From an uncultured Verrucomicrobiales bacterium (GTDB taxonomy: Bacteria; Verrucomicrobiota; Verrucomicrobiia; Verrucomicrobiales; Akkermansiaceae): 64,000 nucleotides of DNA. Within the stretch, counting starts at the first letter, position 1. Each line of letters begins with the position of its first letter. The stretch is from assembly GCA_937893015.1 (NCBI GenBank), contig CALBJX010000062.1, positions 1 to 64,000 of the forward strand, in the 5' to 3' direction. Position numbers and translations under genes: made by a program. This document shows positions 33,441 through 41,417 of the stretch, in pieces. The notes beneath the pieces are model-generated. The model ran no database searches. It saw nothing but the letters and a program-made list of their open reading frames with translations, and had not been told where the DNA came from.

Positions 33441-34235
33441 TCACTTCTCTTTCTGCACAATGGTTCTGGTGGGGTAAGCGAATTCGATACCTTCCCTGTT
33501 GAAGGTGTCGTAGAGAGCGCGGGCGAGCTCGTAGCGGGTGGTGATGTAGTCCTCCGTCTTGCACCAGCAGCAGATGTTGATATCAATGCTGCTGTCCCCG
33601 AAGGCGAGGAAGCGGAAGACGGGGGCGGGCTCTTTCAGAATGCCGGGCAAGGCGGCTGCGGTTTGCAGGGCGACTGCCTCCAGCTTGTGCCAATCCGTGC
33701 CGTAGACGACGCCGACTTTGATGTCGCAGCGGCGTGTTGACAGGCGTGTGGTGTCGTAGACGGCGTTTTTGATGAAGGTCTCGCAGGGAATGCGGACGAT
33801 GCTGTTGTCATCCGTGCGGATGGAGACGGAGAGGTAGTTGATGTCCTGCACGACACCGCTGTCATTGCCGACACGGACATAGGCGTTGAGGCGCAGCGCA
33901 CGCTCCCACATCAGGAAAAAGCCGCTGATGAGATTGCTGAGCGCCGTCTGCGAGGCGAAGCCGATGGCGATACCCGCGACGCCCGCTGCTCCCAGCACCG
34001 CCATCAGATCCACACCGACTTTCTCCAGTGCCTCGATGATGGTAAGCGTCCAGACGATGATGCATATCGTGCGGACGATAATCACGCGCATGGTGGACGG
34101 CACCTTCGTCATCCGCTTACCGACGCGGCGGATGATGAGTGTCAGAATCAGACCGCAGAGCAGACAGAGCATCATCCGTAGGACGCCCTTCAACATCGGG
34201 TCAGCAAGCAGGTCGTGAATGAAATCAATGTTCAT
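33441..34235 (-). CDS. mscS: Small-conductance mechanosensitive channel
   Basis: A 264-residue inner-membrane protein. Three transmembrane helices are visible, at about 15-36, 48-68 and the pore helix VLGAAGVAGIAIGFASQTAL, with the Gly/Ala packing pattern of MscS TM3. It then has the beta domain (YVRVGNDSGVVQDINYLSV, IRTDDNSIVRIPC) and the alpha/beta vestibule domain. It opens under membrane tension to release solutes on osmotic downshock. The length is normal. It converges on the holA-thioredoxin operon. Confidence 0.94.
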   Translation of the reverse strand: MNIDFIHDLLADPMLKGVLRMMLCLLCGLILTLIIRRVGKRMTKVPSTMRVIIVRTICIIVWTLTIIEALEKVGVDLMAVLGAAGVAGIAIGFASQTALSNLISGFFLMWERALRLNAYVRVGNDSGVVQDINYLSVSIRTDDNSIVRIPCETFIKNAVYDTTRLSTRRCDIKVGVVYGTDWHKLEAVALQTAAALPGILKEPAPVFRFLAFGDSSIDINICCWCKTEDYITTRYELARALYDTFNREGIEFAYPTRTIVQKEK

Positions 34236-34262
34236 GGAAAATGGTCGGTTGACGAGGAAAGG

Positions 34263-34294
34263 AAAACGGTCTGACGTTCACGTCAGACCGTTTT
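34263..34294 (-). terminator. Terminator after dapL with GGTCTGACG/CGTCAGACC core
   Basis: A perfect 14-bp stem (34263-34276 and 34281-34294) with a 4-nt loop, flanked by AAAA and TTTT. The sequence between the gene end and this stem also resembles the argH 3' region (GCACG..AGCGAG). Confidence 0.88.
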
Positions 34295-34344
34295 GTCTAT
34301 GCACGAGCGAAGCGAGTCTGACTCCTCACTTCGTATATCGTACA

Positions 34345-35583
34345 TTACGCGAGCAGGGCCTTGATGCGGCGGCAGACTTCTTCGACATTCGCGCGGCTGT
34401 TGAAGGCGGAGATGCGGAAGAATCCCTCACCATGCGCACCGAAGCCCGCACCGGGGGTGATGACCACGTTGGCCTCCTCGAGCATCTTGTCGAAGAACTC
34501 CCAGCTGCCCATGCCATTGGGGGTCTGCACCCACACATAGGGGGCATTGGCACCGCCCCAGACCTTGAGCCCCGCCTCGCGGCAGGCCTCGCTGAGCAGC
34601 TTGGCGTTGGTGAGGTAGTGGTCGATGAGAGCACGGGTCTGCGCCTGACCTTCGGGGGTGAAGAGGGCGGCCGCGCCGCGCTGCACGATGTAGCTCGCGC
34701 CGTTGAACTTGGTGGTGTGGCGGCGGCTCCAGAGCTTGGAGACGGGCACGTCGTTGCCCTTGGCGTCCTTGGCCGTGAGCTCGGCGGGGATGACGATGTA
34801 GCCGCAGCGCACGCCTGTGAAACCGCCCTGCTTGGAGAAGGATCGGAACTCGATGGCGCACTTGCGTGCCCCGGGGATGGCGAAGATGGAGGTGGGCACG
34901 CTGCCGTCCGTCACGAAGGCCTCATACGCGCCGTCGTAGAGCAGGATGGTGTCGTTGGCAAGAGCGTAATCCACCCACTTTTTGAGCTGGTCGTAGTTGG
35001 CGACGGCGCCCGTGGGGTTGTTCGGGAAGCAGAGGTAGGCGATGTCCACGTGCTGCTCGGGCACATCGGGCACAAAGCCGTTCTCGGGCGTGCAGGGCAG
35101 GTAGACGAGCCCCTCGTAGGAGCCGTCCTCGCGGGCGGCACCCGTGTTGCCGTTCATGACGTTGGTGTCCACATACACGGGGTACACGGGATCGGGCACG
35201 GCAATCACGTTGTTGTGGCCGAAGATGTCGAGAATGTTGCCCGTGTCGCACTTGGCGCCGTCGGAGACATAGATTTCATCCGCGCTCACGTTTACGCCGC
35301 GGTCCTGATAGGACACCTTGGCGATGGCCTCGCGCAGCCAGGCGTAGCCCTGCTCGGGGCCGTAACCATGGAAGGTCTCTGCCTTGGCCTGATCATCGAC
35401 CGCCTTGTGCATGGCCTCGATGGATGCCATGGGCAGGGGCTCGGTCACGTCGCCGATGCCGCAGCGGATGATGTTGGGGGCCTTATCGGGGTTGGCGGCG
35501 GCAAACGCCGCCACGCGACGGCCGATTTCGGGGAAGAGATAACCGGCCTGCAGTTTCAGGAAATTGTCGTTGAGGTATGCCAT
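34345..35583 (-). CDS. dapL: LL-diaminopimelate aminotransferase
   Basis: A 412-residue PLP enzyme that converts tetrahydrodipicolinate directly to LL-diaminopimelate. This is the short route to lysine and peptidoglycan typical of plants, Chlamydiae and Verrucomicrobia. It begins [20 protein letters not shown] and has [36 protein letters not shown] and the PLP-lysine segment [16 protein letters not shown], all diagnostic. A promoter ends 9 nt before the ATG, and transcription ends at the hairpin at 34263. Confidence 0.96.
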   Translation of the reverse strand: MAYLNDNFLKLQAGYLFPEIGRRVAAFAAANPDKAPNIIRCGIGDVTEPLPMASIEAMHKAVDDQAKAETFHGYGPEQGYAWLREAIAKVSYQDRGVNVSADEIYVSDGAKCDTGNILDIFGHNNVIAVPDPVYPVYVDTNVMNGNTGAAREDGSYEGLVYLPCTPENGFVPDVPEQHVDIAYLCFPNNPTGAVANYDQLKKWVDYALANDTILLYDGAYEAFVTDGSVPTSIFAIPGARKCAIEFRSFSKQGGFTGVRCGYIVIPAELTAKDAKGNDVPVSKLWSRRHTTKFNGASYIVQRGAAALFTPEGQAQTRALIDHYLTNAKLLSEACREAGLKVWGGANAPYVWVQTPNGMGSWEFFDKMLEEANVVITPGAGFGAHGEGFFRISAFNSRANVEEVCRRIKALLA

Positions 35584-35592
35584 ACGCGGGAG

Positions 35593-35620
35593 ATGATACG
35601 CGTTTTTGTCGAAAAATCAA
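35593..35620 (-). promoter_or_regulatory. Predicted dapL promoter
   Basis: On the minus strand: TTGATT (35620-35615), a 16-nt spacer, TATCAT (35598-35593), then 9 nt to the ATG. Confidence 0.6.
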
Positions 35621-35670
35621 GCCAAGAATCTTGATGCGTCGTACATTGTTCTTTGTTCTTGGCGCCGCTC

Positions 35671-36603
35671 TTAAAAACGCGTCATGTCGCGGAAGGCGTC
35701 CATGCGCTCGCGCAGCTCGGCGCGGGAAAGCGCGAACAGGGAGATGGTGCCGAATTTTTCACAGACGGCCCCCGCGACGACCGTCGCAATGGCCATGGCG
35801 GCTTTCATGTCCTCCCACGCAGGCTTGCCGCCGTTCACGCAGGAGGTAAGCACGCCCGCCATGGCACCCATGAAGGCGTCGCCCGCGCCTGTGGGGTCCT
35901 GCGGGCGGATGAGCGGCCACGCGGGGCAGCGGAAAATTTTGGTGTCGCCTGTTTCCGTGCGGTGGAGCAGGGTGGCACCTGCGCTGCCGTGCTTCACCAC
36001 GGCGTAGCGGGGACCCGCGGCGAGCAGGGCGTGCCCCGCCTCCAACACGTCCTCCGTGCCGGCGAAAGCGCGCACCTCGCTGTCGTTCATGAGGGCCAAG
36101 TCCACCTGCGCGAGAATCGCATCCACGTTGTCGCGTTCGCGGCGAATCCAGCTCTCCATGAAATCCGCCATGGTGAACTGCGCCCCGCGGCATTGCTCCA
36201 GCATGCGGCGTTGCAGGCGCGGCGTCACGTTGCAGGCACAGGCAATGGCGCAGGAACGCAGCTCGTCGGAAAGGTGCATCTCCCATGTCTCCTGCACGCC
36301 CTCAACGGTGGAGAGGGAGGTGCGGTTGTTCATGTCCTCCTCGTACTGCCCCGTCCATGCGAAGGTTTGCCCCTTTTCATGGGCAATGTGCGCGGTGCTC
36401 ACGCCGCGGGCGTTGAGCGCGGCTTCGTAGGCGCTCGGGAAATCGTCGCCCACCACGCCCACGAGGTCGAGCTTGTCGGTGATGAGGCGTGCGGCCAGCG
36501 CGGCGTAGGGCCCGCTGCCGCCCATGACGGAGCTGACCTGCCCCTTCGGGGTGATGAGGGTGTCGATGGCAATGGTGCCGTAGATGAGAGCGCGGTCGGA
36601 CAT
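35671..36603 (-). CDS. PfkB-family sugar kinase
   Basis: A 310-residue kinase of the ribokinase/PfkB family. The N-terminal GGSGPYAALAARL motif replaces the usual di-glycine signature, and the C-terminal DPTGAGDAFMGAM holds the catalytic Asp and anion hole. The likely substrate is a sugar or nucleoside, which I cannot define further. It follows ligA with 9 nt spacing, so the two share a transcript although no functional link is known. Confidence 0.9.
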   Translation of the reverse strand: MSDRALIYGTIAIDTLITPKGQVSSVMGGSGPYAALAARLITDKLDLVGVVGDDFPSAYEAALNARGVSTAHIAHEKGQTFAWTGQYEEDMNNRTSLSTVEGVQETWEMHLSDELRSCAIACACNVTPRLQRRMLEQCRGAQFTMADFMESWIRRERDNVDAILAQVDLALMNDSEVRAFAGTEDVLEAGHALLAAGPRYAVVKHGSAGATLLHRTETGDTKIFRCPAWPLIRPQDPTGAGDAFMGAMAGVLTSCVNGGKPAWEDMKAAMAIATVVAGAVCEKFGTISLFALSRAELRERMDAFRDMTRF

Positions 36604-36612
36604 GGTTGATTA

Positions 36613-38895
36613 TTAGACGTTTATCATGGCGAGCAGGGCCGCTTCGTCGATGATGGGGATGTTCAGTTTGGCGGCCTTCTCCCGCTTGGAGCCGCCGCCC
36701 TCGCCCGCGACGAGGTAATCCGTGTTCTTGGTGACGGAGCCCGTGGCCTTGCCGCCCGCCGCGGCAATCATCTTCTCGAACTCGGGGCGGGGGCGGGAGA
36801 GGGCACCCGTGAGCACGAAGGTCTTGCCGCTGAGGGGGCCGACCGCACTTTCGTTGAGGTTTTCCGTGAAGCCTGCGGAGAGCGGGGCGATGCCCAGGTC
36901 CGCCAGCGCGGCGAGCACGCCCTGACCCGCGGCGGACGCAAAGTAGCGGCGCAGGTGGCGTGTGGAGACGGAGCCGAGCGGGTTGGTGAGTTTCAGCTTG
37001 TTGGGGCCGTCTGCTGCGATGCTCAGGTAGCCGCGCGTGATGTAGGGCTCCGCTGCTGCCGTGAACTGCGTGCGCAGGGCCTCGCGTTCGGCGGTGAGCA
37101 CTTCCTTGTCCGCGCCCTTGTTGGCCTTGGCGGCGGGGTTGAGGGCGTTGTAGCGGTCGATGTCCTGCTCCAAGGCGGCGAGCAGGGTGAGGTAGTCGCT
37201 CGTCGCCAGCTCGGCAAGGCTGCGGTGGTAGGTGGCTGCGGCGCGGGCGGTGACGGTGCCGATGGTGGGGATGCCGAAGGCCGTCAGCCAGCGTTCCAGA
37301 GGCATGGCCTTCGCTTTCTCCAGCGCGGCGAGAGCCTTGGCGGCGTTCTTCTCACCGAAGCGGCGGGGCTCTTCGTCCGTACCGAGGTTCAGCGCACCGA
37401 GTTCTTCGAGCGACAGGCGGAAGAGATCCAGCGGCGTGGCGATGAGCCCGCGGTTGACAAGGGCTTCCGCCACCGTGCCGCCGAGGTTTTCGATGTCCAG
37501 CGCCTCGCGCTTGCAGAAGTAGGTGGTGCGCATGGCGGCCTGCGCGGGGCAGGTGAGGTTGGTGCAACGCCACGCGACCTGCCCTTCCTCTTGCGCAATG
37601 GGTGCGCCGCAGCAGGGGCACACGCCGCCCACGGCCTCGTAGAGATTGTAGGGCTGCGCATCGGCGGGGCGTTTCTCTTTCACCACATGAACGACGGCGG
37701 GGATGATTTCGCCGCTCTTTTCCATGAGCAGGGTGTCGCCCACGCGGATGTCCTTGCGCTCAATTTCATCCGCATTGTGCAGCGTGGCGCGGGAGACCGT
37801 GGTGCCGGAGAGCTTGACGGGCTCCAGCTCCGCCACGGGGGTGAGCACGCCGGTGCGCCCCACTTGGATGGTGATGGCCTTGAGGATGGTTTCCTTCTGC
37901 TCGGGCAGGTACTTGAAGGCGGCGGCCCAGCGGGGGGCGCGGGCGGTGCTGCCGAGGGCCGCGCGGGCGGCGAAATCATCCAGCTTGATGACGGCACCAT
38001 CCGTGCCGAAGCCCAGCGTGCGGCGCACGCGGTCAATCTCCGCCACGGCGGCGCGCACGGCGACGAGGCCCTCCGCTCGCAGAATCGGCGTGTTGTAGGG
38101 GATGCCCATGCGGGCGAGCAGGGCTTCGTAGTCCTCCATGCTGGTGAAGGTCACGCCTTCGTGTACGCCGATGCCGTGCGCGAGGAAACGCAGGGGGCGC
38201 CGCGCCACCTCCGCAGGGTCCAGTAGCTTGATGGTGCCTGCCGTGGCGTTGCGCGGGTTGGCGAACGCGGGTAGCCCGTCTGCGTCGCGCTCTTCGTTCA
38301 TGCGGTCGAAGTCCGCCGAGGGCATAAAGATTTCGCCGCGCACCTCCAGCAACTCGGGGGCACCGGCCGGCAGGGTGAAGGGCACATCCTTCATGGTGCG
38401 GACATTGACGGTGATGTCGTCGCCCGTGCGGCCGTCGCCGCGGGTGGCGGCGTAGGCCAGCTTGCCGTCGCGGTAGAGCAGGGTCACGGCGCAGCCGTCA
38501 ATCTTGGGCTCCACAACCACCTTCGGAGCCCGCTGCCCGAGCTGTTCCTCCAAGCGGGTGTAGAAGTCGATGAGTTCGGCATCTGTCTCGCCCTGCTCGG
38601 GCTTGTGTTCAAAGATATCGTCGATGCTCTGCATCGGGGCAGGGTGTGTCACCTTGCGAAAACCTTCGCTCAGGTCGTTGCCCACCTTTTGCGTGGGGGA
38701 GTCGGGCGTGATGAAGTCCGGGTGCTCGCGCTCGATGTCCTCTATCTCGCGGTACAGGCGGTCGTATTCCGCGTCGCTGATTTCGGGGGTTGCCTTGGCG
38801 TAGTAGAGCTCGTTGTTGCGGCGCACGACGTCGCACAAACGCTCATAGCGTTCGCGGGGGGATTCCTGCGCAGCGGCGTATTCGAAGAGGTCCAT
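36613..38895 (-). CDS. ligA: NAD-dependent DNA ligase with enlarged helix-hairpin-helix region
   Basis: A 760-residue enzyme that seals nicks using NAD. The Ia domain is present (RNNELYYAKATPEISDAEYD), then the adenylation domain with the active lysine in VVVEPKIDGCAV, the OB fold, a four-Cys zinc finger (CPCC...CTNLTC), HhH repeats and a C-terminal BRCT domain (GKTFVLTGALSRPRPEFEK). Typical LigA is about 670 residues. The extra length lies between two HhH motifs (about 570-640, starting SDYLTLLAALEQDIDRYN). I chose the ATG at 38895, 10 nt after a good promoter. The open frame to 38934 would cross it. Confidence 0.96.
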   Translation of the reverse strand: MDLFEYAAAQESPRERYERLCDVVRRNNELYYAKATPEISDAEYDRLYREIEDIEREHPDFITPDSPTQKVGNDLSEGFRKVTHPAPMQSIDDIFEHKPEQGETDAELIDFYTRLEEQLGQRAPKVVVEPKIDGCAVTLLYRDGKLAYAATRGDGRTGDDITVNVRTMKDVPFTLPAGAPELLEVRGEIFMPSADFDRMNEERDADGLPAFANPRNATAGTIKLLDPAEVARRPLRFLAHGIGVHEGVTFTSMEDYEALLARMGIPYNTPILRAEGLVAVRAAVAEIDRVRRTLGFGTDGAVIKLDDFAARAALGSTARAPRWAAAFKYLPEQKETILKAITIQVGRTGVLTPVAELEPVKLSGTTVSRATLHNADEIERKDIRVGDTLLMEKSGEIIPAVVHVVKEKRPADAQPYNLYEAVGGVCPCCGAPIAQEEGQVAWRCTNLTCPAQAAMRTTYFCKREALDIENLGGTVAEALVNRGLIATPLDLFRLSLEELGALNLGTDEEPRRFGEKNAAKALAALEKAKAMPLERWLTAFGIPTIGTVTARAAATYHRSLAELATSDYLTLLAALEQDIDRYNALNPAAKANKGADKEVLTAEREALRTQFTAAAEPYITRGYLSIAADGPNKLKLTNPLGSVSTRHLRRYFASAAGQGVLAALADLGIAPLSAGFTENLNESAVGPLSGKTFVLTGALSRPRPEFEKMIAAAGGKATGSVTKNTDYLVAGEGGGSKREKAAKLNIPIIDEAALLAMINV

Positions 38896-38905
38896 GTCTG
38901 CCGGG

Positions 38906-38934
38906 ATTGTACCATGCGCATGCGCTGCGGTCAA
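38906..38934 (-). promoter_or_regulatory. Predicted ligA promoter
   Basis: On the minus strand: TTGACC (38934-38929), a 17-nt spacer, TACAAT (38911-38906), then 10 nt to the ATG. It fills the gap directly after the stop of the C66 protease gene. Confidence 0.65.
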
Positions 38935-39741
38935 TCAGGGAAGTGCGGCGTGTTCGTGCAGGGAGATAAGCGTGGTGATGACGGCGTTCGCCTTGAACCA
39001 ACCGATGCGGTTGCAGAGGACGAGACCCGTGAAATCCTGCCCTTTGTCGTCCTTCATCGGGTATTCGCGGACATCGGCGGCGAAGAGCCCGCGCTGGTAC
39101 CGCGGCCATTCGCCTGCCACGTCGTCGGAGTCCGTGAGGTAGACGCGGGTGACGCATTGCCGCTCCTCGTCATATTCGATGCCCCAGAGGGAGAGCATGT
39201 GCCAGTGCGGCAGCAGGTGCAGCTCTTTGTCGATGCGGCGAATGCCGATGCCCACGGCGTAGCCGTCGGCGAGCAGCTCTTTCAGTCGCGCGGACATGCC
39301 GCTTTTGGGCTCCTCCTGGAGGATGGTTGTAGCGGGAAAATCCTTTCCTGCCAAGGCTTCTGTGTAGTATGCCCCCAGCTGCATGCCCGAGGGCGTGCGG
39401 CGCATGGCGGCGGGCAGCTCTCCGCCCTTGAACCACCAGACAAGCGTGTTGTAGGTCTCGCCGCCGCCGTCCTCAAAGCCGTTGCGCAGGGCTTCCCAGA
39501 TGGCGCCGATGCCGCGCGGCGCGGCAGAAGCTGCCGCGGCCTCGGGGTTGCGCTCCTGCCACCACGCGAGCATGTTGGCGGAGGTCGCCGCCCAGCAGAG
39601 GCTGCGGTCGTTCTCCAAGGTTTTGTTCGCGTCCTGCCATCCTGCGGTGGGGGAGACACCCTTTACCCAATATGTCGCTCCCTCCGCCGTGCCGACGAGA
39701 GCGCAGATCAGAGAACAGAGCAGGGGAAGAACGTGTCGCAT
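38935..39741 (-). CDS. Secreted C66 (IdeS/Mac-1-like) cysteine protease homologue
   Basis: A 268-residue exported protein with a signal peptide (MRHVLPLLCSLICALVGTAEG). The mature protein opens YWVKGVSPTAGWQDANKTL and continues with SLCWAATSANMLAWW. This follows the streptococcal IgG-cleaving protease IdeS (WTKGVTP, GWYDITKTF, LLCGAATAGNMLHWW). Lys40 and Cys49 match IdeS Lys84 and catalytic Cys94. HWHMLSLWGIEYD (His181) matches the IdeS segment HVINLWGADFD around His262. VYLTDSDD (Asp204, Asp206) matches YVTDSD with its catalytic aspartates. All active-site residues are therefore retained, though the protein is shorter than the 339-residue IdeS. The substrate is unproven. The start is fixed by a promoter 7 nt upstream. 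The fucosidase gene lies 39 nt upstream on the same strand. Confidence 0.88.
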   Translation of the reverse strand: MRHVLPLLCSLICALVGTAEGATYWVKGVSPTAGWQDANKTLENDRSLCWAATSANMLAWWQERNPEAAAASAAPRGIGAIWEALRNGFEDGGGETYNTLVWWFKGGELPAAMRRTPSGMQLGAYYTEALAGKDFPATTILQEEPKSGMSARLKELLADGYAVGIGIRRIDKELHLLPHWHMLSLWGIEYDEERQCVTRVYLTDSDDVAGEWPRYQRGLFAADVREYPMKDDKGQDFTGLVLCNRIGWFKANAVITTLISLHEHAALP

Positions 39742-39748
39742 GAACGGA

Positions 39749-39777
39749 ATGCTAAGGAAAAGATATGGTGAAGTCAA
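39749..39777 (-). promoter_or_regulatory. Leaderless-type promoter of the C66 protease gene
   Basis: On the minus strand: TTGACT (39777-39772), a 17-nt spacer, TAGCAT (39754-39749), then exactly 7 nt to the ATG. It gives the protease its own transcript besides possible readthrough from the fucosidase gene. Confidence 0.65.
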
Positions 39778-39780
39778 GTT

Positions 39781-41232
39781 TCAACCGCCGAAACCGAGTT
39801 TGAGGACGGGCGTATTCTCCACGGCCTGTTCCCATGCGGCGGCGGGGATGCGGAAGAGCATGCGGGCATCGGGCTCCTCCTCGCCGGGAAGTTCGACGCG
39901 CTCCGTGGTGACGCGGCAGTCGGGCTGGCCGAGGATTTCGGGTTCCACTTCATCCAGCTCGTGCGCAGGGATGCTCAGGGTGTAGTACTCGCCCTCGGGC
40001 TTCTGCTGCGGGAGGTAGATGTAGAGGTCCTCCTGCACGGCGACTATGCGGACACCCTCGGGCAGCGTGACGCCCGTGGCGGGCCGCGCTCCATAGATGG
40101 CCTCACCATTCACCTGCATCCAGTCGCCGAGTCGGCGGAAGACCGCGACTACGGGCTCGGGCACGGAGCCGTCGCCGCGCGGGTTGATGTTGAGCAGCAG
40201 GTTGCCTCCCTTGGCCACGCATTCCTCCAGCGTGGCAATGATGGCGGCGGGGGATTTGTAATCCTTGTCGTAGCGGTTGTAGCCCCAGTTGCGCCCCACG
40301 GTCATGCAGCTCTCCCACGCCTGCTCACCCAGGCCTTCCTCGGGCACGCGCTGCTCAGGGGTGATGAAGTCGCCGCAGTCCTTTTTGGCCGCCGCTGCGG
40401 CATCTGCCGCTTGGTCCGCCGTGGTGCCCGAGTAGGCAAAGAGGCGGTTGTTCATGATGATGCCCGGCTGGTGTGCGCGGCAGGCGGCCATGAGCTCCGT
40501 CGCCTTCCACGCGCGGTCGCCCTGCATCTCGCCGCCGGAGTAGTCCCACCACAGGATGTCCACCTTGCCGTACTTGGTCGTCAGCTCCTCCGCCTGCTTG
40601 TGGAGGTAGGCAATGTAGGCCTCTTGGTCGCGGGGGATGTTGTTGAGCTCCAGCTCCTCTTTCTGGTAACGGGGGTAGGGCAGGTCGGAGGGGATGGTGT
40701 AGTCGTAGTGCGGGTGGTGCCAATCGATGACGCTGTGGTAGAAGCCCACGTGGAGCCCCTCCGCGCGGCAGGCATCGGCAAATTCACGGCAGAGGTCGCG
40801 CCCCAGCAGGGCCTGCGAGCTGTACTGCGAGGTTTCCGTGTCAAAGAGGGCAAAACCGTCGTGGTGCTTGGAGGTGAGCACGGCGTAGCGGCAGCCCGCA
40901 GCCTTGGCGAGCGCGGCCCACTGCGTCATGCAGTCCTCGGCGGGGTGAAAGAGCGGCAGGGCCTCCGAGGCGTAGAAGGAGGAGGAAATCTGCAGATTGT
41001 TCTGCGTCCATTCTGCCCCGCAGGGCTTCCCTTGGAACTCGCCGCCCAAGCCCGAGTACAGGCCGAAGTGGATGAACATGCCAAGGTGCGCCTCCTTCCA
41101 CCACGCCATGTGGTCGGCGGCGGGGGGCGTCATCGTGTCGGTGACGGCGAAATCATCCTCGCTCGGGGCGGCATTCAGCGGCGCACACACCGACGCCGCC
41201 ACACACAGGCTCAGGAAAAGAGTTTTCAGCAT
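39781..41232 (-). CDS. Secreted GH29 alpha-L-fucosidase
   Basis: A 483-residue exported glycosidase that releases fucose from glycans such as mucin O-glycans or milk oligosaccharides. The signal peptide is MLKTLFLSLCVAASVCAPLNA. The GH29 core is clear: MFIHFGLYSGLGGEF, AVLTSKHHDGFALF, GFYHSVIDWHHP and the nucleophile in DILWWDYSGGE (Asp230), then RNWGYNRYDKDY and GGNLLLNINPRGDG. The C-terminal beta-sandwich is normal. It lies between the C66 protease and the second giant S6-like gene, which diverges from it. Confidence 0.94.
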   Translation of the reverse strand: MLKTLFLSLCVAASVCAPLNAAPSEDDFAVTDTMTPPAADHMAWWKEAHLGMFIHFGLYSGLGGEFQGKPCGAEWTQNNLQISSSFYASEALPLFHPAEDCMTQWAALAKAAGCRYAVLTSKHHDGFALFDTETSQYSSQALLGRDLCREFADACRAEGLHVGFYHSVIDWHHPHYDYTIPSDLPYPRYQKEELELNNIPRDQEAYIAYLHKQAEELTTKYGKVDILWWDYSGGEMQGDRAWKATELMAACRAHQPGIIMNNRLFAYSGTTADQAADAAAAAKKDCGDFITPEQRVPEEGLGEQAWESCMTVGRNWGYNRYDKDYKSPAAIIATLEECVAKGGNLLLNINPRGDGSVPEPVVAVFRRLGDWMQVNGEAIYGARPATGVTLPEGVRIVAVQEDLYIYLPQQKPEGEYYTLSIPAHELDEVEPEILGQPDCRVTTERVELPGEEEPDARMLFRIPAAAWEQAVENTPVLKLGFGG

Positions 41233-41238
41233 GCTCCC

Positions 41239-41267
41239 ATGCTATCAGAAAGCGCGGCTGTTGGCAA
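41239..41267 (-). promoter_or_regulatory. Leaderless-type promoter of the fucosidase gene
   Basis: On the minus strand: TTGCCA (41267-41262), a 17-nt spacer, TAGCAT (41244-41239), then 6 nt to the ATG. Confidence 0.65.
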
Positions 41268-41365
41268 TAGGTAAGTGCAAACGATGCCGCAATGACAGAT
41301 TTGTCGTAAATAAGACGAAATCTCGCCCCGCTGATTGAAAAAACGTTATTCCGGGTCATTCTACG

Positions 41366-41393
41366 TTGACATCATAAGGAAAAAATGTATAGT
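41366..41393 (+). promoter_or_regulatory. Predicted promoter of the second giant S6/PEP-CTERM gene
   Basis: TTGACA at 41366-41371, a 16-nt spacer and TATAGT at 41388-41393, with 24 nt to the ATG. It shares TTGACATCA and spacer length with the promoter at 249. An imperfect inverted repeat (AGATTTGTC at 41297-41305, GACGAAATCT at 41314-41323) lies upstream in the divergent gap and could be an operator. Confidence 0.7.
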
Positions 41394-41417
41394 GGGAACA
41401 ATAGATAGTCTCTTCGT

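Noticed and set aside
41297..41323. Imperfect inverted repeat in the fucosidase/S6 divergent gap
   Set aside because: Only nine paired positions with a bulge. It is mentioned as a possible operator but not strong enough to stand as its own feature.
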